Assembly (NCBI RefSeq): GCF_025149465.1
Contig: NZ_CP102275.1
Coordinates: 1,488,001-1,552,000 of the forward strand
DNA: 64,000 bases
Direction: 5' to 3'
Source: Thomasclavelia spiroformis DSM 1552
GTDB taxonomy: Bacteria > Bacillota_I > Bacilli_A > Erysipelotrichales > Coprobacillaceae
Position 1 is the first letter of the stretch. Every line of letters starts with the position of its first letter. The translations under genes were made by a program, and so were the position numbers. The notes under the pieces are model-generated. The model made no database searches. It was not told where the DNA came from and saw only the letters and a list, made by a program, of their open reading frames with translations. Positions 53,509 through 63,276 of the stretch are shown here, one piece after another.

Positions 53509-53935
53509 TCATTTTGTATTTGATTTTAAAAATCTATAATCTGAAATAATAATCATTTCATCACCAATCATATATCCAAAATGTCGAATATTTTTATCAT
53601 TTACCTTTTTAATAACATTATTCATCATTTGAACAACTTCACTAACAGAATATCCTTGACTACCATTCATCTTATCTTCTTCCACTGACAGAAGTTCTTC
53701 TCGAAGTTTCAACATTTTTCTCTGCGATAAAATGTTTCAATATCCATATCTATTAGATTTCCATTTCCTTTTTCTGTAAAGAAAACAAGTTCTTTTATTT
53801 TTTATACATTTTTAAAATTTCATTATAATTTTGACGAATTGTTGCAGATGCTCTAGTACGTTCCTATATCAATATTATGCATAGAATCAATATAAACATC
53901 AATTTTACATTCTAGATTTATCATATAAAAATATA
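53509..53935 (-). pseudogene. Decayed Phd/YefM-type antitoxin
   Basis: The last part is open (MLKLREELLSVEEDKMNGSQ, GYSVSEVVQMMNNVIKKV), and upstream pieces in other frames read ASATIRQNYNEILKMYKK and LVFFTEKGNGNLIDMDIETF. Together they rebuild a Phd-type antitoxin with at least two frameshifts and a stop. The C-terminal tail (YMIGDEMIIISDYRFLK) is unlike the family. No intact toxin is next to it. Confidence 0.6.
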
Positions 53936-53940
53936 TTTTT

Positions 53941-54246
53941 TTAAAATAACTGTTTAACATAATCCTGCAGATGATGCAGTACTCGTACAATCAAAATAAC
54001 ATCTTTAGTAATTTGATAAAATAAAATATAGTTTTCATATCTTAAAAAACGAAAACCACTGTCAATATTGTTTTCTAAATACCACACTGGTCCAAGTTGA
54101 GGATATTCCTTAAGTTCATTAATTTTATTGAGAATTCCTTTTACTGTTCTTTTGGCTGCAACTAGATTATTTAAATCATCGTGGATATAATCAAAAATAT
54201 TATCTAAATCTTTTCTTGATTTTGGTGAATAGAGAATTTTAGTCAT
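53941..54246 (-). CDS. RelE/ParE-family toxin
   Basis: About 101 residues. ILYSPKSRKDLDNIFDYIHD, LKEYPQLGP, FRFLRYENYILFYQI and VRVLHHLQD fit the RelE/ParE fold. It starts at 54246 inside the end of the antitoxin gene (ATGACTAA overlap). The target (mRNA or gyrase) is not decided; spacing resembles ParE. Confidence 0.92.
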   Translation of the reverse strand: MTKILYSPKSRKDLDNIFDYIHDDLNNLVAAKRTVKGILNKINELKEYPQLGPVWYLENNIDSGFRFLRYENYILFYQITKDVILIVRVLHHLQDYVKQLF

Positions 54247-54529
54247 TGTTAAATCTCTTTTCAAAATGTTTTAGCATTTCATCTTCATCGATCCAGCCCT
54301 CTTCATTGGCAGAAACGACACTTTCATTTAACATACTCATAAGCTCAACTTCAGCAACAAGTTTATCATACTTCTTCGCTTTTTCATACATTTCTTCCTG
54401 TTCATTAATATCCATAATCGTATAACAACCATGACCATTTTTTGTCAGATAGACAGGTGAACCAACAGATACTTTTTCTAGCACTTGATTATAATTTCTT
54501 AAATCTGAAATAGGTTTAATAATTGGCAT
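54239..54529 (-). CDS. Phd/YefM-family antitoxin
   Basis: About 96 residues. MPIIKPISDLRNYNQVLEKV, then SPVYLTKNGHGCYTIMDI is the typical N-terminal fold; the charged C-terminus would bind the toxin. Start at 54529 behind AAGGAG. It is the first gene of the pair and likely represses it. Confidence 0.93.
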   Translation of the reverse strand: MPIIKPISDLRNYNQVLEKVSVGSPVYLTKNGHGCYTIMDINEQEEMYEKAKKYDKLVAEVELMSMLNESVVSANEEGWIDEDEMLKHFEKRFNND

Positions 54530-54599
54530 AACAACCACTCCTTACACCATTATTATATACAAATATTAAGAATTATTCAACGTAATATTTTTAGAAAAA

Positions 54600-54760
54600 T
54601 TATACTAACAATTGTTATTTAATCCTCTTTTTGTATTCTTCGATAGCTTTATCCAATTTCTCTTTGCTGTTCACTTGCTACTTCTAAAATATATGATTTG
54701 ATTCTTGTTTTAGATAAATATTTTCTAGTACTAGCATCCAAATAATAAAATATAAATAGA
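54600..54760 (-). pseudogene. Short decayed ORF
   Basis: Two frames read ASTRKYLSKTRIKSYILEVA then KLDKAIEEYKKRIK and join with one frameshift. A 50-residue fragment; family not recognised, but such Lys-rich C-termini occur in antitoxin-like proteins. Confidence 0.3.
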
Positions 54761-54791
54761 AAAATTAAACAAGCAATTCAACTTTAAATGT

Positions 54792-54823
54792 ATAAAGAAA
54801 AAATGAAGCTGTCTCATTGACAA
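54792..54823 (-). terminator. Terminator of yloU-fakA
   Basis: On the minus strand GAAGTTGTC pairs with GACAGCTTC, followed by a T run, some 20 bases after the stop codon. Confidence 0.85.
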
Positions 54824-54844
54824 CTTCATCAACAATATTTTTAA

Positions 54845-56506
54845 TTATTCGACACCTACAATAAATGAATATACTGGTTGTTTTCCATTAACAATTTCAA
54901 GTTCTACATCAAAATTATCTTCCACGAAACTTTCAATTTCTTCAACATCCTCATCATTTACATCTTCACCATAAATAAGTGTTACTAACTCAGCATCTTC
55001 ATCAATTAAATTTTCTAATACAACTTTTAATGCTGAAAGTTTATTACTAACACATGCAACAATATTTTTTTCAACTAAAGCCATATAATCATTTGCTTTA
55101 ATTTCAACACCATCAATATTAGTATCCTTAATTGCAAATGTTACTTGTCCTGTTTTTACATTACCAACTGCTTCATTCATTTCAGCAACATTATCATCTA
55201 ATGTAGCATCAGGATTAAACATAATACATGCTGATAATCCTTGAGGAATAGTTTTAGTTGGAATTACAATAACATTTACCTCATCTTCTAAAATTGTTGC
55301 TGTTTGTTGGGCAGTCATAATAATATTTGAATTATTAGGTAAAATAATTACATTTTTCGCATTTACATCCCTTACAGCCTGAACCATATCTTCTGTCGAA
55401 GGATTCATTGTTTGTCCACCACTAACAACATAATCGCAGTGTAATTCTAAAAATGCATCTTTCAATCCATCACCAGCGCATACAGAAATAACTGCTGTTT
55501 CTTTTGGTTCACTTTTAGATTTAGTACCTTTATCATCCACTCCAACAATTGAACCACCATTATTTTGGATTGTATCTGCTTGCTCTTGCATATTTTCAAT
55601 TTTTAATTTAACAAATTCACCAAATCTTTGTGCAATATTTAAAGCATTCCCAGGTTTTAAAGTATGAACATGAACTTTTACAATTTCTTCATCCTGCACT
55701 ACAACAATACTTTCTCCAGGAATTCTTGCTAATTCTTTTTTTAACTGATCTTCTTTAAATTTATCAACTAACGATGGCTCTAAACGAAGGATAAATTCTG
55801 TACAATATCCATAACCCTCTTCACCATTTTCAATTTCACTAATAGCTTCCATAGATGCCACAGAAGACTTAATTTCAACATAATCAACCTTTTCACCAGC
55901 AATTGCAGCCATAAAACCAGTAAGCACTAATAACAAACCTGCTCCACCACTATCTACAACTCCAACTTCTTTTAACACTGGTAATAATTCTGGTGTTCGT
56001 TCAAGTGAATTTTCTGCTTTCTTTACAAAATAAGAAAACATGTCTTCAATATTCATATCAGCTTTTGTATATTTAACTACTGCTTCACTAGCTTCTCTAA
56101 TTACAGTTAAAATAGTTCCTTCAACTGGACGCATTACTGCTTTATAAGCAACCTTAGCACCATTTTCTAAAGCTTGTGCAAAAAGTAGGGCATCAGCTTC
56201 TTCATGACCTTGTAAGGTCATTGAAATACCTCTAAAAATCTGTGATAGAATAACTCCAGAATTTCCTCGTGCTCCCATTAAAAGTCCTTTAGAAAGTTTT
56301 TTAGAAATTTCACCAATATTATTAGAATCTAAATTTTCAACTTCTTTAGCACCAGCTAAAAAAGTTAATGACATATTTGTCCCTGTATCACCATCTGGCA
56401 CTGGAAAAACATTCAATGCATCAATTTCAGGATAATTATTATGCAAAGTATTTGCTCCACATAATACCATTTCCTTAAATAATTTACCCGTTATAACTTT
56501 CATCAT
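54845..56506 (-). CDS. fakA: Fatty acid kinase catalytic subunit FakA (DAK2/YloV)
   Basis: 553 residues. DhaL-type ATP-binding N-terminus (NVFPVPDGDTGTNMSLTF, GARGNSGVILSQIFRG) and a middle/C-terminal DegV-linked part (VVSGGQTMNPSTEDMVQAV). With a FakB carrier it phosphorylates exogenous fatty acids for the PlsX/PlsY route. The partner fakB is not in this window. Downstream of yloU. Confidence 0.94.
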   Translation of the reverse strand: MMKVITGKLFKEMVLCGANTLHNNYPEIDALNVFPVPDGDTGTNMSLTFLAGAKEVENLDSNNIGEISKKLSKGLLMGARGNSGVILSQIFRGISMTLQGHEEADALLFAQALENGAKVAYKAVMRPVEGTILTVIREASEAVVKYTKADMNIEDMFSYFVKKAENSLERTPELLPVLKEVGVVDSGGAGLLLVLTGFMAAIAGEKVDYVEIKSSVASMEAISEIENGEEGYGYCTEFILRLEPSLVDKFKEDQLKKELARIPGESIVVVQDEEIVKVHVHTLKPGNALNIAQRFGEFVKLKIENMQEQADTIQNNGGSIVGVDDKGTKSKSEPKETAVISVCAGDGLKDAFLELHCDYVVSGGQTMNPSTEDMVQAVRDVNAKNVIILPNNSNIIMTAQQTATILEDEVNVIVIPTKTIPQGLSACIMFNPDATLDDNVAEMNEAVGNVKTGQVTFAIKDTNIDGVEIKANDYMALVEKNIVACVSNKLSALKVVLENLIDEDAELVTLIYGEDVNDEDVEEIESFVEDNFDVELEIVNGKQPVYSFIVGVE

Positions 56507-56515
56507 CTTTCTCCT

Positions 56516-56872
56516 CTACTCTATTCCTTGTACACCTTGAACATAGACATTTACAGCTTCTACATTAACGTCTAAAGTAGATTCAACTACATATTTAACT
56601 TTCTTTTGTACTTCATGTAAAATCTCAGTCATTTTAATTCCATATCCTAACAATACATATAAATCTAAAATAAGCCCAGTTTCACCATTACGAGCAACTA
56701 TTCCTTTAGAATAATTTTCTTTACGTAACAAATCATAATAACCATCTTTTAACCTTTTTTTACTTGCCATTCCTACTACACCATAACACTCTGTTGCAGC
56801 ACCACCAGCAATTGTAGCTACGACATCTAATGAAATATTAATCGTACCCATATTATTATTCTTTTCAATCAT
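56516..56872 (-). CDS. yloU: Asp23/Gls24-family protein YloU
   Basis: 118 residues. TINISLDVVATIAGGAATEC then YGVVGMASKK is typical; LDLYVLLGYGIKMTEI and VEAVNVYVQGVQGI end it. A surface- or envelope-stress-linked family often placed before fakA. AGGAGG lies before the start. Confidence 0.93.
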   Translation of the reverse strand: MIEKNNNMGTINISLDVVATIAGGAATECYGVVGMASKKRLKDGYYDLLRKENYSKGIVARNGETGLILDLYVLLGYGIKMTEILHEVQKKVKYVVESTLDVNVEAVNVYVQGVQGIE

Positions 56873-57017
56873 TTATATACCTCCTTGTATATAATATATT
56901 TTTACCTGTCATTAAATAATTATATCTTAAAAAGAATATCTTTACAATTATTACCACTTGATTTTATTCAAATCTTCATCATATTTCAAGAAAAAGTTAT
57001 CTTTTTAGAAAAAAAGA

Positions 57018-57046
57018 TTGATTTTAACCAAAAACAATGCTAGAAT
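57018..57046 (+). promoter_or_regulatory. Promoter of rpmB
   Basis: TTGATT (57018-57023), 17-base spacer, TAGAAT (57041-57046). Confidence 0.65.
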
Positions 57047-57090
57047 ATCACAGTACGTTAAAACACTGCTAATGAAGAGGAGGAGAACCA

Positions 57091-57276
57091 ATGTCAAGAA
57101 AATGTCAAATTAGTGGAAAAGGACCTATGTCTGGAAACACACGTTCTCATGCATTAAACTCAAGTAGAAGAAAATGGAATGTTAATTTACAAAAAGCTAC
57201 TATTTTAGTAGATGGTAAACCTACAACTGTAAAAATTTCTGCTAGAGAATTAAGAACTTTGAGAAAATCTGCTTAA
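57091..57276 (+). CDS. rpmB: Ribosomal protein bL28
   Basis: 61 residues. [20 protein letters not shown], then [10 protein letters not shown] and a Thr/Lys-rich C-terminus are typical. Only one cysteine, so it is the zinc-free type. Strong AGGAGGAG site. It is divergent from yloU-fakA, the common Firmicutes order. Confidence 0.96.
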   Translation: MSRKCQISGKGPMSGNTRSHALNSSRRKWNVNLQKATILVDGKPTTVKISARELRTLRKSA

Positions 57277-57283
57277 AAATATA

Positions 57284-57307
57284 AATAGTATTTCGATACT
57301 ATTTTTA
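57284..57307 (+). terminator. Terminator of rpmB
   Basis: AATAGTAT-TTCG-ATACTATT followed by T run. Confidence 0.85.
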
Positions 57308-57327
57308 TTTTACTTAAATTAATATTA

Positions 57328-57353
57328 AAAAAGAGCGTTAGCTCTTTTTTTTA
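57328..57353. terminator. Terminator of the YesN-type gene
   Basis: AAAAAGAGC-GTTA-GCTCTTTTT; active in both directions. Confidence 0.85.
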
Positions 57354-57360
57354 TTTACTA

Positions 57361-58862
57361 TTAATCAAATTTAGCTTTATATTCTTTAGGAGTTAATCCG
57401 GTTACCTTTTTAAACACTTTAGAAAAATAATTATGACTGCCAAATCCTAAACTAGATGCAATTTCTTTAATTTGATAATTTTCTTTTAATAATTCCTTAG
57501 CTTTTTCAATTCGACATTCGGTAACTAAATCTGTAAAATTCTTAGATGTATAACTACTTAACAAATTACTAATATATCCTGGGGTTACTTCTAAATATGC
57601 TGCAACATTATTTAAAGTAATTGCTTTATTATAATTAATTGAAATATAATTTAATGCTTTTTTAACTAAAACATTAGAAGTTTTAGTATCAATATTTTTA
57701 ATCGTTTTAATTAAAATATCAATTAAATCATTAATTCTATCTAATAACTCATGATACGGATCATCCACATCTAATTTAATTACATAAGCCTTATCACACA
57801 TACTTATTTTAAAGCCAAATTCTTGATTAAATAAATTTATTAAAATTTCATTAAAATTCCAAATTAACTTGAGTAATGCTTCTTTATCAAGATATAAAAT
57901 TTCTAAATAAAATAAATTAATTTTTCTTTTAATTCCCAAAGTATTCATACTTAAAAAATCATTAATTAAACCAGAACACAATTTTTCAAGATCATAATTA
58001 AGCTTCATTCGATTACTATAATTATTTTTTTGTAATTCTATTGTACCACCAATATTTTCAATTGCACTAGCATATGAATTATAAAATTCATCAAACCCTT
58101 CACAAATAGTACCAACACCCATTTGTTTCAAATCATTAAAATATTTTTTAATCAATGATTCAAATATCAAAATATCTTGTTTCGATAAACCAGCTAAACT
58201 AAATACAAATAATACATGCACTTCATAATAACTATCCATCATACAACAACATCCTAAATCTTCAATTTCTATGATAAACTGATGGATTTTATATGGTTCA
58301 AAGCTATCATCTTGAAAAACTAAACAAAACCTGATTTTGGGGCAATATTAAGTAATGAAAAATATTTTTCAATTTCACTAGATTTAGAATTTTGAACAAT
58401 ACTATGAATACAATCACTTTCAACAATTGGCTTTATTTCCTCAATCTTCATTACCAAACGTGTTGTTTGGTTTTTTTGACTTTCTCTACTATCAATCTTA
58501 TTAATTACTTGATATATAGCATTAAACATCTTTTCATTAGACACCGGTTTTAAAATAAAATCTTCAACCCCTAATTTAATTGCCTCTTTAGCATATTCAA
58601 AATAATTATATGATGTTAAAACTAAACTTACGATATCTTTATTTATCTTTTTTGCACTTGCAATCGTTTCTAAGCCATTTATCCCTGGTAAATTAATATC
58701 ACATATTAAAATATGGATTTCAATTTTTTTTAATATTTCTAGAGCCTCTAATCCATTTGTAGCACTATAGACAATTAATGTCTCAAAAAAATGTTCTTTT
58801 AACAAATCGACTAGTGCTTTGCGTTCTATTTCTTCATCTTCAACAATTAATATTTTATACAT
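57361..58862 (-). pseudogene. YesN-type response regulator split by a one-base frameshift
   Basis: The receiver frame (58320-58862) has ILIVEDEEIERKALVDLLKE, the phosphoacceptor in ILICDINLPGINGLE and FILKPVSNEKM; it ends early after IAPKSGFV. The next frame continues LVFQDDSFEPYKIHQFIIEI and runs to an AraC-type helix-turn-helix (ALNYISINYNKAITLNNVAA, IKEIASSLGFGSHNYFSKVF). Adding one T at a four-T run (58326-58329) would give a single 500-residue protein. The start overlaps the kinase stop. Confidence 0.88.
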
Positions 58863-60315
58863 ATCCCTTACCTACCCTAATTTCAATAATAACTTCAAAT
58901 CCACATTCAGGATAACTATTAAATGAAATACTAGCATTTTTACCATAAAACATTTTAATTCTTTGAATGACATTATATAATCCTAAATTACTTTTTTCAT
59001 TATCTGTTTGAAAATCATTCAAAACACTCTTTTCTAATACATCCGTTTCTAATCCAACCCCATTATCACTTACACTAATTACAACACTTTCATCAATCTT
59101 TTGAATATTAACAACAACTTCACCATCTTCAATAACATTTTTCAATCCATGTTTAACAGCATTTTCAATTAATGGTTGAATTAATAAGCCAGGTACTTGA
59201 ATATTAGGTAAACCATCTTCTACATTTAAAATAAAATTAATTCTTTGATGAAAACGTTTTTCTTGAATATAAATATAATTTTCAACAGACTCTATTTCAC
59301 TATATAAATCACTCGTTTTATTTGCTTTATCTAAAGCATAACGTAATAACATTGCTGTTTTATCAACCATAGCTCCTGTATCTGTTGCATTTTCACGATA
59401 AGCTGTCTTATAAATCATATTTAAAGTATTAAATAAAAAATGTGGGTTTATTTGATTCTGGAGCATTTTTAATTCACTTAAAGCTAATAATTCATCTTTT
59501 TTCAAATTTTCATTTTCTTTTTCTAATAATTGATGCTTTAATGCTGCTTTTTCTTTTTCATTTTCGATATTTTTTTGTACGTGCTGTGCCATATCATCTA
59601 AAGCTATACATAAATTTTCCATTTCTATTGAAGTATTAGAAATATCTGATAAATCATATTCACCACGTTTTATCGATTTTATGTTATTTAGAATTTGATA
59701 TAATGGCTTTGTAAATGATTTTATTGTAATAATTGAAAATAAAATCAGCCAAACTATTCCTAAAATCATTATCATTGCTAACATTATAAATAACTTCTTT
59801 TCATAATCATGAATTTCTTCTTGTTGATTTTTTATATCATCAGTTAAATATTCATAATATGTAATACTTGTTTTTTCTAATAAAGAATATTGCTTTAAAA
59901 ATTCATTATATTTACTTTGATAATCAGTTGGACTTGCATTTTTAGTATCTGTTGCAGCATTTTGATAACTTTTAACCATATTATTAAGTAAATCAATTCG
60001 CCATCTATATTCTTCATCGATTCCATCTTTTACACTGTTTAATTTATCTCGAGCTCTTTTTATCGATTGTTTATATTTTTCAATATCATCAACATTTTCA
60101 GTATATAAATAACTTTTAAAACTAAAATTAGCTTTTTCAATATAATCATAAAACCCACTAATATCACTGTATAGTTGAATGGCATTGTTATATTTTTTGG
60201 AAGCATTACTACTCAACATGAAATAGAGACCAATAAAAACGGCAATTACTACAATTAAACAAATATCTATTTGAATAATACTTCTTTTAAAACTGATCTT
60301 TGATTTATTTTTCAT
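58855..60315 (-). CDS. YesM/LytS-like sensor histidine kinase
   Basis: 486 residues. Two membrane segments flank a helical extracellular region (residues 35-175), a HAMP domain follows, then the His_kinase box LQNQINPHFLFNTLNMIYKT and an ATPase end (SVSDNGVGLE, SNLGLYNVIQRI). It overlaps the lipoprotein gene by four bases and the regulator by a few. It probably senses a sugar through the lipoprotein. Confidence 0.93.
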   Translation of the reverse strand: MKNKSKISFKRSIIQIDICLIVVIAVFIGLYFMLSSNASKKYNNAIQLYSDISGFYDYIEKANFSFKSYLYTENVDDIEKYKQSIKRARDKLNSVKDGIDEEYRWRIDLLNNMVKSYQNAATDTKNASPTDYQSKYNEFLKQYSLLEKTSITYYEYLTDDIKNQQEEIHDYEKKLFIMLAMIMILGIVWLILFSIITIKSFTKPLYQILNNIKSIKRGEYDLSDISNTSIEMENLCIALDDMAQHVQKNIENEKEKAALKHQLLEKENENLKKDELLALSELKMLQNQINPHFLFNTLNMIYKTAYRENATDTGAMVDKTAMLLRYALDKANKTSDLYSEIESVENYIYIQEKRFHQRINFILNVEDGLPNIQVPGLLIQPLIENAVKHGLKNVIEDGEVVVNIQKIDESVVISVSDNGVGLETDVLEKSVLNDFQTDNEKSNLGLYNVIQRIKMFYGKNASISFNSYPECGFEVIIEIRVGKGYV

Positions 60316-61256
60316 TTCAATTCCTCTTGATAATTAGATACATTTTCATTAGTCACTAAAATTAGTTTAACACTATTAACTGTCTGTGTTAGCTCTTTTC
60401 CATTCACAAGATAATCATATAACCAATTTGTTGCTTCATACCCATAATTATAAAACGATGTAACAACACTTCCATCAATTTGACCATCTTTAATTAGCTC
60501 GATTGTTTCTGGCATATCGTCAACTCCATATATAAGCATTGAATCTCTGACATTCAATTGATTAGCTACTTCATTACAAGAAACTGCCGATTCACCTGCA
60601 AAGTTAATAGCAACATTAATCTTTGTTGTTGACAGTATATTATGCCACTCTTTTTTAGCACGGATAGAATCCGATTTAGATTCACTAACTACTTTTATTT
60701 CATATCCCCCTGGATGCGTTTTAAATACATTTTCTATTTCTTTGATTTGATCTGTTGCAATATCAAAATTTTTTTCAGCAACTTGAATACCAATTTCTAA
60801 AAATGTATCTTTACCCAAATGTTTTTCAATATCATTTAAAAATAATTTAGCTTGTTCATTAAAATTTTTTCCCAAATATGCAAATCTCTCACTTTCTTCA
60901 ACATCAGAATCAACCAACATGATAGGTATTCCCTTTTCTTTAGCCTTATTGATTAACCAACTATTAATTACTCCTTGAGTAATTATCGCATCTGCTTTTT
61001 GAGAAATTGCTGTTTCAATTACTTCTTCCATTTTTTGCGTATCAATTGCAATCGGTCCAATCCAATCTCCATGTATTTTCTTTTCCTTACAAGCATCATC
61101 AAAACCCTCTTTTGCCTTTAACCATACCTCATGTTCTTTTAATGGTGTTGCAAAAACAAAATATAGCCTTTCATCATAAGAGCTCTTTTTAGTAGGATCA
61201 CCATTACATCCCATTAATATTAATGTAATTATTAATATCCATACTATTTTTTTCAT
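60312..61256 (-). CDS. Periplasmic sugar-binding-type lipoprotein
   Basis: 314 residues. Lipoprotein signal MKKIVWILIITLILMGCN; then a type I binding fold (YFVFATPLKEHEVWLKAKEG, ADAIITQGVINSW, YGVDDMPETIELIKDGQIDG). No ABC transporter genes are near, so it is likely a sensor partner, as XylFII is for LytS-YesN in Clostridium. AAGGGGTG precedes the start. Confidence 0.92.
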   Translation of the reverse strand: MKKIVWILIITLILMGCNGDPTKKSSYDERLYFVFATPLKEHEVWLKAKEGFDDACKEKKIHGDWIGPIAIDTQKMEEVIETAISQKADAIITQGVINSWLINKAKEKGIPIMLVDSDVEESERFAYLGKNFNEQAKLFLNDIEKHLGKDTFLEIGIQVAEKNFDIATDQIKEIENVFKTHPGGYEIKVVSESKSDSIRAKKEWHNILSTTKINVAINFAGESAVSCNEVANQLNVRDSMLIYGVDDMPETIELIKDGQIDGSVVTSFYNYGYEATNWLYDYLVNGKELTQTVNSVKLILVTNENVSNYQEELK

Positions 61257-61412
61257 AACGCTTTCACCCCTTATTCCTATTTATTATACAATATTTATTC
61301 AAAAAAATCATAACCACGCCTAAAAGACGTGGTATGCACCCGCCCTGTAAGGGCATGCTGTTGCGCTAGTCATTCGACCACTGAACGCCTTGACAGCCGC
61401 AACGTCATTTAC

Positions 61413-61925
61413 TCACTGACCCTCAAAGGGTCTTTTACTTTTTTTCTTTTTCTTGTACCCTTCCACTGGTTCTCCTGTGAACGGGTCAATAAATTCTTCC
61501 ATACTCATTTGATCACTCAACTTATTTTCCGCTAACTGATTTTGAATATATTCTCTCTCTGTCTTCTCGTTCTTTCCTACTGTATCTACAAAATAGCCTC
61601 TTGCCCAAAATTTTCGATTTCCATATTTATATTTCATACTTGCATGACGATCAAATATCATAAGCGTTGACTTGCTTTTCAGGTATCCCATAAACTCCGC
61701 CACAGAATACTTTGGTGGTATTTCTAATAGAAGATGAATATGATCAGGACATAACTCTCCTTCTATCAGCTCTACTCCCGGTTTTCTTTCAATTAAGGTC
61801 TTTATAATTAATCTTATATCATGTCTTAATTTATTGTATATTACCATCCTTCTAAATTTTGGTACTATTACAATATGATATTTACATCTATATGATGCAT
61901 GTGATAAACTTTTTGTGTCTTTCAT
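61413..61925 (-). CDS. tnpA: IS200/IS605 TnpA transposase (Y1 HUH)
   Basis: 170 residues. HUH motif in CPDHIHLLLEIPPK and a catalytic Tyr in TEREYIQNQ; KCKYHIV-type start (RCKYHIVIVPKFRRMVI). It is a single-strand transposase. A GAGGAGG ribosome binding site is masked in longer transcripts (see the leader repeat). The C-terminal GEPVEGYKKKKKSKRPFEG tail is basic. Intact. Confidence 0.95.
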   Translation of the reverse strand: MKDTKSLSHASYRCKYHIVIVPKFRRMVIYNKLRHDIRLIIKTLIERKPGVELIEGELCPDHIHLLLEIPPKYSVAEFMGYLKSKSTLMIFDRHASMKYKYGNRKFWARGYFVDTVGKNEKTEREYIQNQLAENKLSDQMSMEEFIDPFTGEPVEGYKKKKKSKRPFEGQ

Positions 61926-61927
61926 AG

Positions 61928-61993
61928 ACTAACCTCCTCGTTATTTTATTTGCAGCTGCCAGGCTACAATTATTATATCACGAGGAGGTTTTT
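61928..61993 (-). promoter_or_regulatory. Anti-SD/SD inverted repeat around the tnpA promoter
   Basis: On the minus strand AACCTCCTCGT (upstream) is the exact complement of ACGAGGAGGTT, the tnpA ribosome binding site. A TATAAT lies in between, so only readthrough RNA contains both arms. Confidence 0.75.
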
Positions 61994-62053
61994 TACCCAG
62001 ACGCTAAAGCTTTATTGTTACCACGCGCATAGCACGTGGTTTTTGTTTCACAA

Positions 62054-62094
62054 TAAAAAAAGATCCAGATTTTTACAAAAATCTAGATCTATAA
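62054..62094 (-). terminator. Terminator of dnaJ
   Basis: On the minus strand AGATCTAGATTTTT pairs with AAAAATCTGGATCT, followed by seven T. Confidence 0.88.
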
Positions 62095-62096
62095 TG

Positions 62097-63221
62097 CTAT
62101 TTTTTAAACTTACGTTTAAATATATCAAATGGTGATTCTTTTTTCTTAGATAATTTAGAAAGTTTAGTATACAATTCTCGTTCTTCCATTGATAACTTAG
62201 TTGGGATTTTAACCTCAATTCTAACCATTTCATCACCATAAGTAGAACCTCTTAAGTCCTTGACACCTTTTCCTTTTAATCGTAAAATTGCACCCGATTG
62301 AGTCCCTGCAGGAATCTTAACAGTAACATCACCATGGACAGTTGGTACATCAACTTCACAACCTAAAGTTGCATCAACATTGGAAACCGGAACCGTAATA
62401 TGAATATTTCTACCTTCACGTTGGAAATGTTCATGTGGTTTTACTTGAATTTCCACATATAAATCCCCATTAGGTCCGCCATTGCTACCGCGACCACCTT
62501 TACCAGATACTCGCAAACGTTGATTAGAATTAATACCAGCAGGAATATCTAATTCAACAGTAACTGTTTTTGTTTCGTAGCCTTTACCATGACAATGTGG
62601 ACATTTATTACGCACTACCTTACCTGTTCCATTACAATCTGGGCATGTAGTTTCACTTACAAATGTTCCAAATGGAGAACGCTGCTGTTGTTGTATTGTT
62701 CCACGACCACCACAGCGAGAACATGTTTGAACATCATTAGGATTTTTAGCCCCTGTTCCATTACAATGGCTACATGGTGCATCATAAGTTACCTTGATAT
62801 CTTTTTTAACACCATGAACAGCTTCCATAAATTCGATGTTCAAGCCCATCAAATGATCATCACCACGTCTTGGACCATTATTTCTTTGACGGCTTCTACC
62901 TCCACCACCAAAGAATGAACCAAATATATCACCTAAATCAACATCTTCAAAACCAAAGCCACCAAATCCTCCAGCTCCACCATTTCCAGCACCTTGTTCA
63001 AATGCAGCATGCCCAAAACGATCATATGTGGCTTTTTTATTTGGATCTGATAAAACTTCATAAGCTTCTTGAACTTCTTTAAATTTTTCTTCAGCCCCAG
63101 GCTCTTTATTAATATCAGGATGATATTGTTTTGCTTTTTTACGATAAGCTCTTTTTATTTCATCAGGTGAAGCTTGTTTCGACACCCCTAAAACTTCATA
63201 GTAATCTCTTTTATCAGCCAT
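62097..63221 (-). CDS. dnaJ: Chaperone protein DnaJ
   Basis: 374 residues. J domain with HPD in [11 protein letters not shown], Gly/Phe region, four CxxCxGxG zinc repeats ([37 protein letters not shown]), and the C-terminal substrate domain. Works with DnaK and GrpE. Downstream of dnaK, behind a hairpin. Start follows GAGGGTGG. Confidence 0.97.
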   Translation of the reverse strand: MADKRDYYEVLGVSKQASPDEIKRAYRKKAKQYHPDINKEPGAEEKFKEVQEAYEVLSDPNKKATYDRFGHAAFEQGAGNGGAGGFGGFGFEDVDLGDIFGSFFGGGGRSRQRNNGPRRGDDHLMGLNIEFMEAVHGVKKDIKVTYDAPCSHCNGTGAKNPNDVQTCSRCGGRGTIQQQQRSPFGTFVSETTCPDCNGTGKVVRNKCPHCHGKGYETKTVTVELDIPAGINSNQRLRVSGKGGRGSNGGPNGDLYVEIQVKPHEHFQREGRNIHITVPVSNVDATLGCEVDVPTVHGDVTVKIPAGTQSGAILRLKGKGVKDLRGSTYGDEMVRIEVKIPTKLSMEERELYTKLSKLSKKKESPFDIFKRKFKK

Positions 63222-63245
63222 CTTTCCACCCTCTTTACATTATAT

Positions 63246-63271
63246 AAAACCAAGGCAAAGCCTTGGCTTTA
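63246..63271 (-). terminator. Hairpin between dnaK and dnaJ
   Basis: On the minus strand AAGCCAAGG pairs with CCTTGG around a short loop, then TTTTAT. It may lower dnaJ expression relative to dnaK. Confidence 0.75.
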
Positions 63272-63276
63272 ATAAA

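Larger units (their letters stand above)
61312..62041 (-). mobile_element. IS200-type element (tnpA only)
   Basis: About 730 bases. Subterminal hairpins CCACG...CGTGG at 61314-61332 and CCACG...CGTGG at 62019-62037 mark the ends, as in IS200/IS605. Only tnpA is present. Confidence 0.85.

Noticed and set aside
61413-62041. Possible omega RNA or guide RNA of an IS605-type element
   Set aside because: There is no tnpB gene or remnant, and the element ends are close to tnpA.
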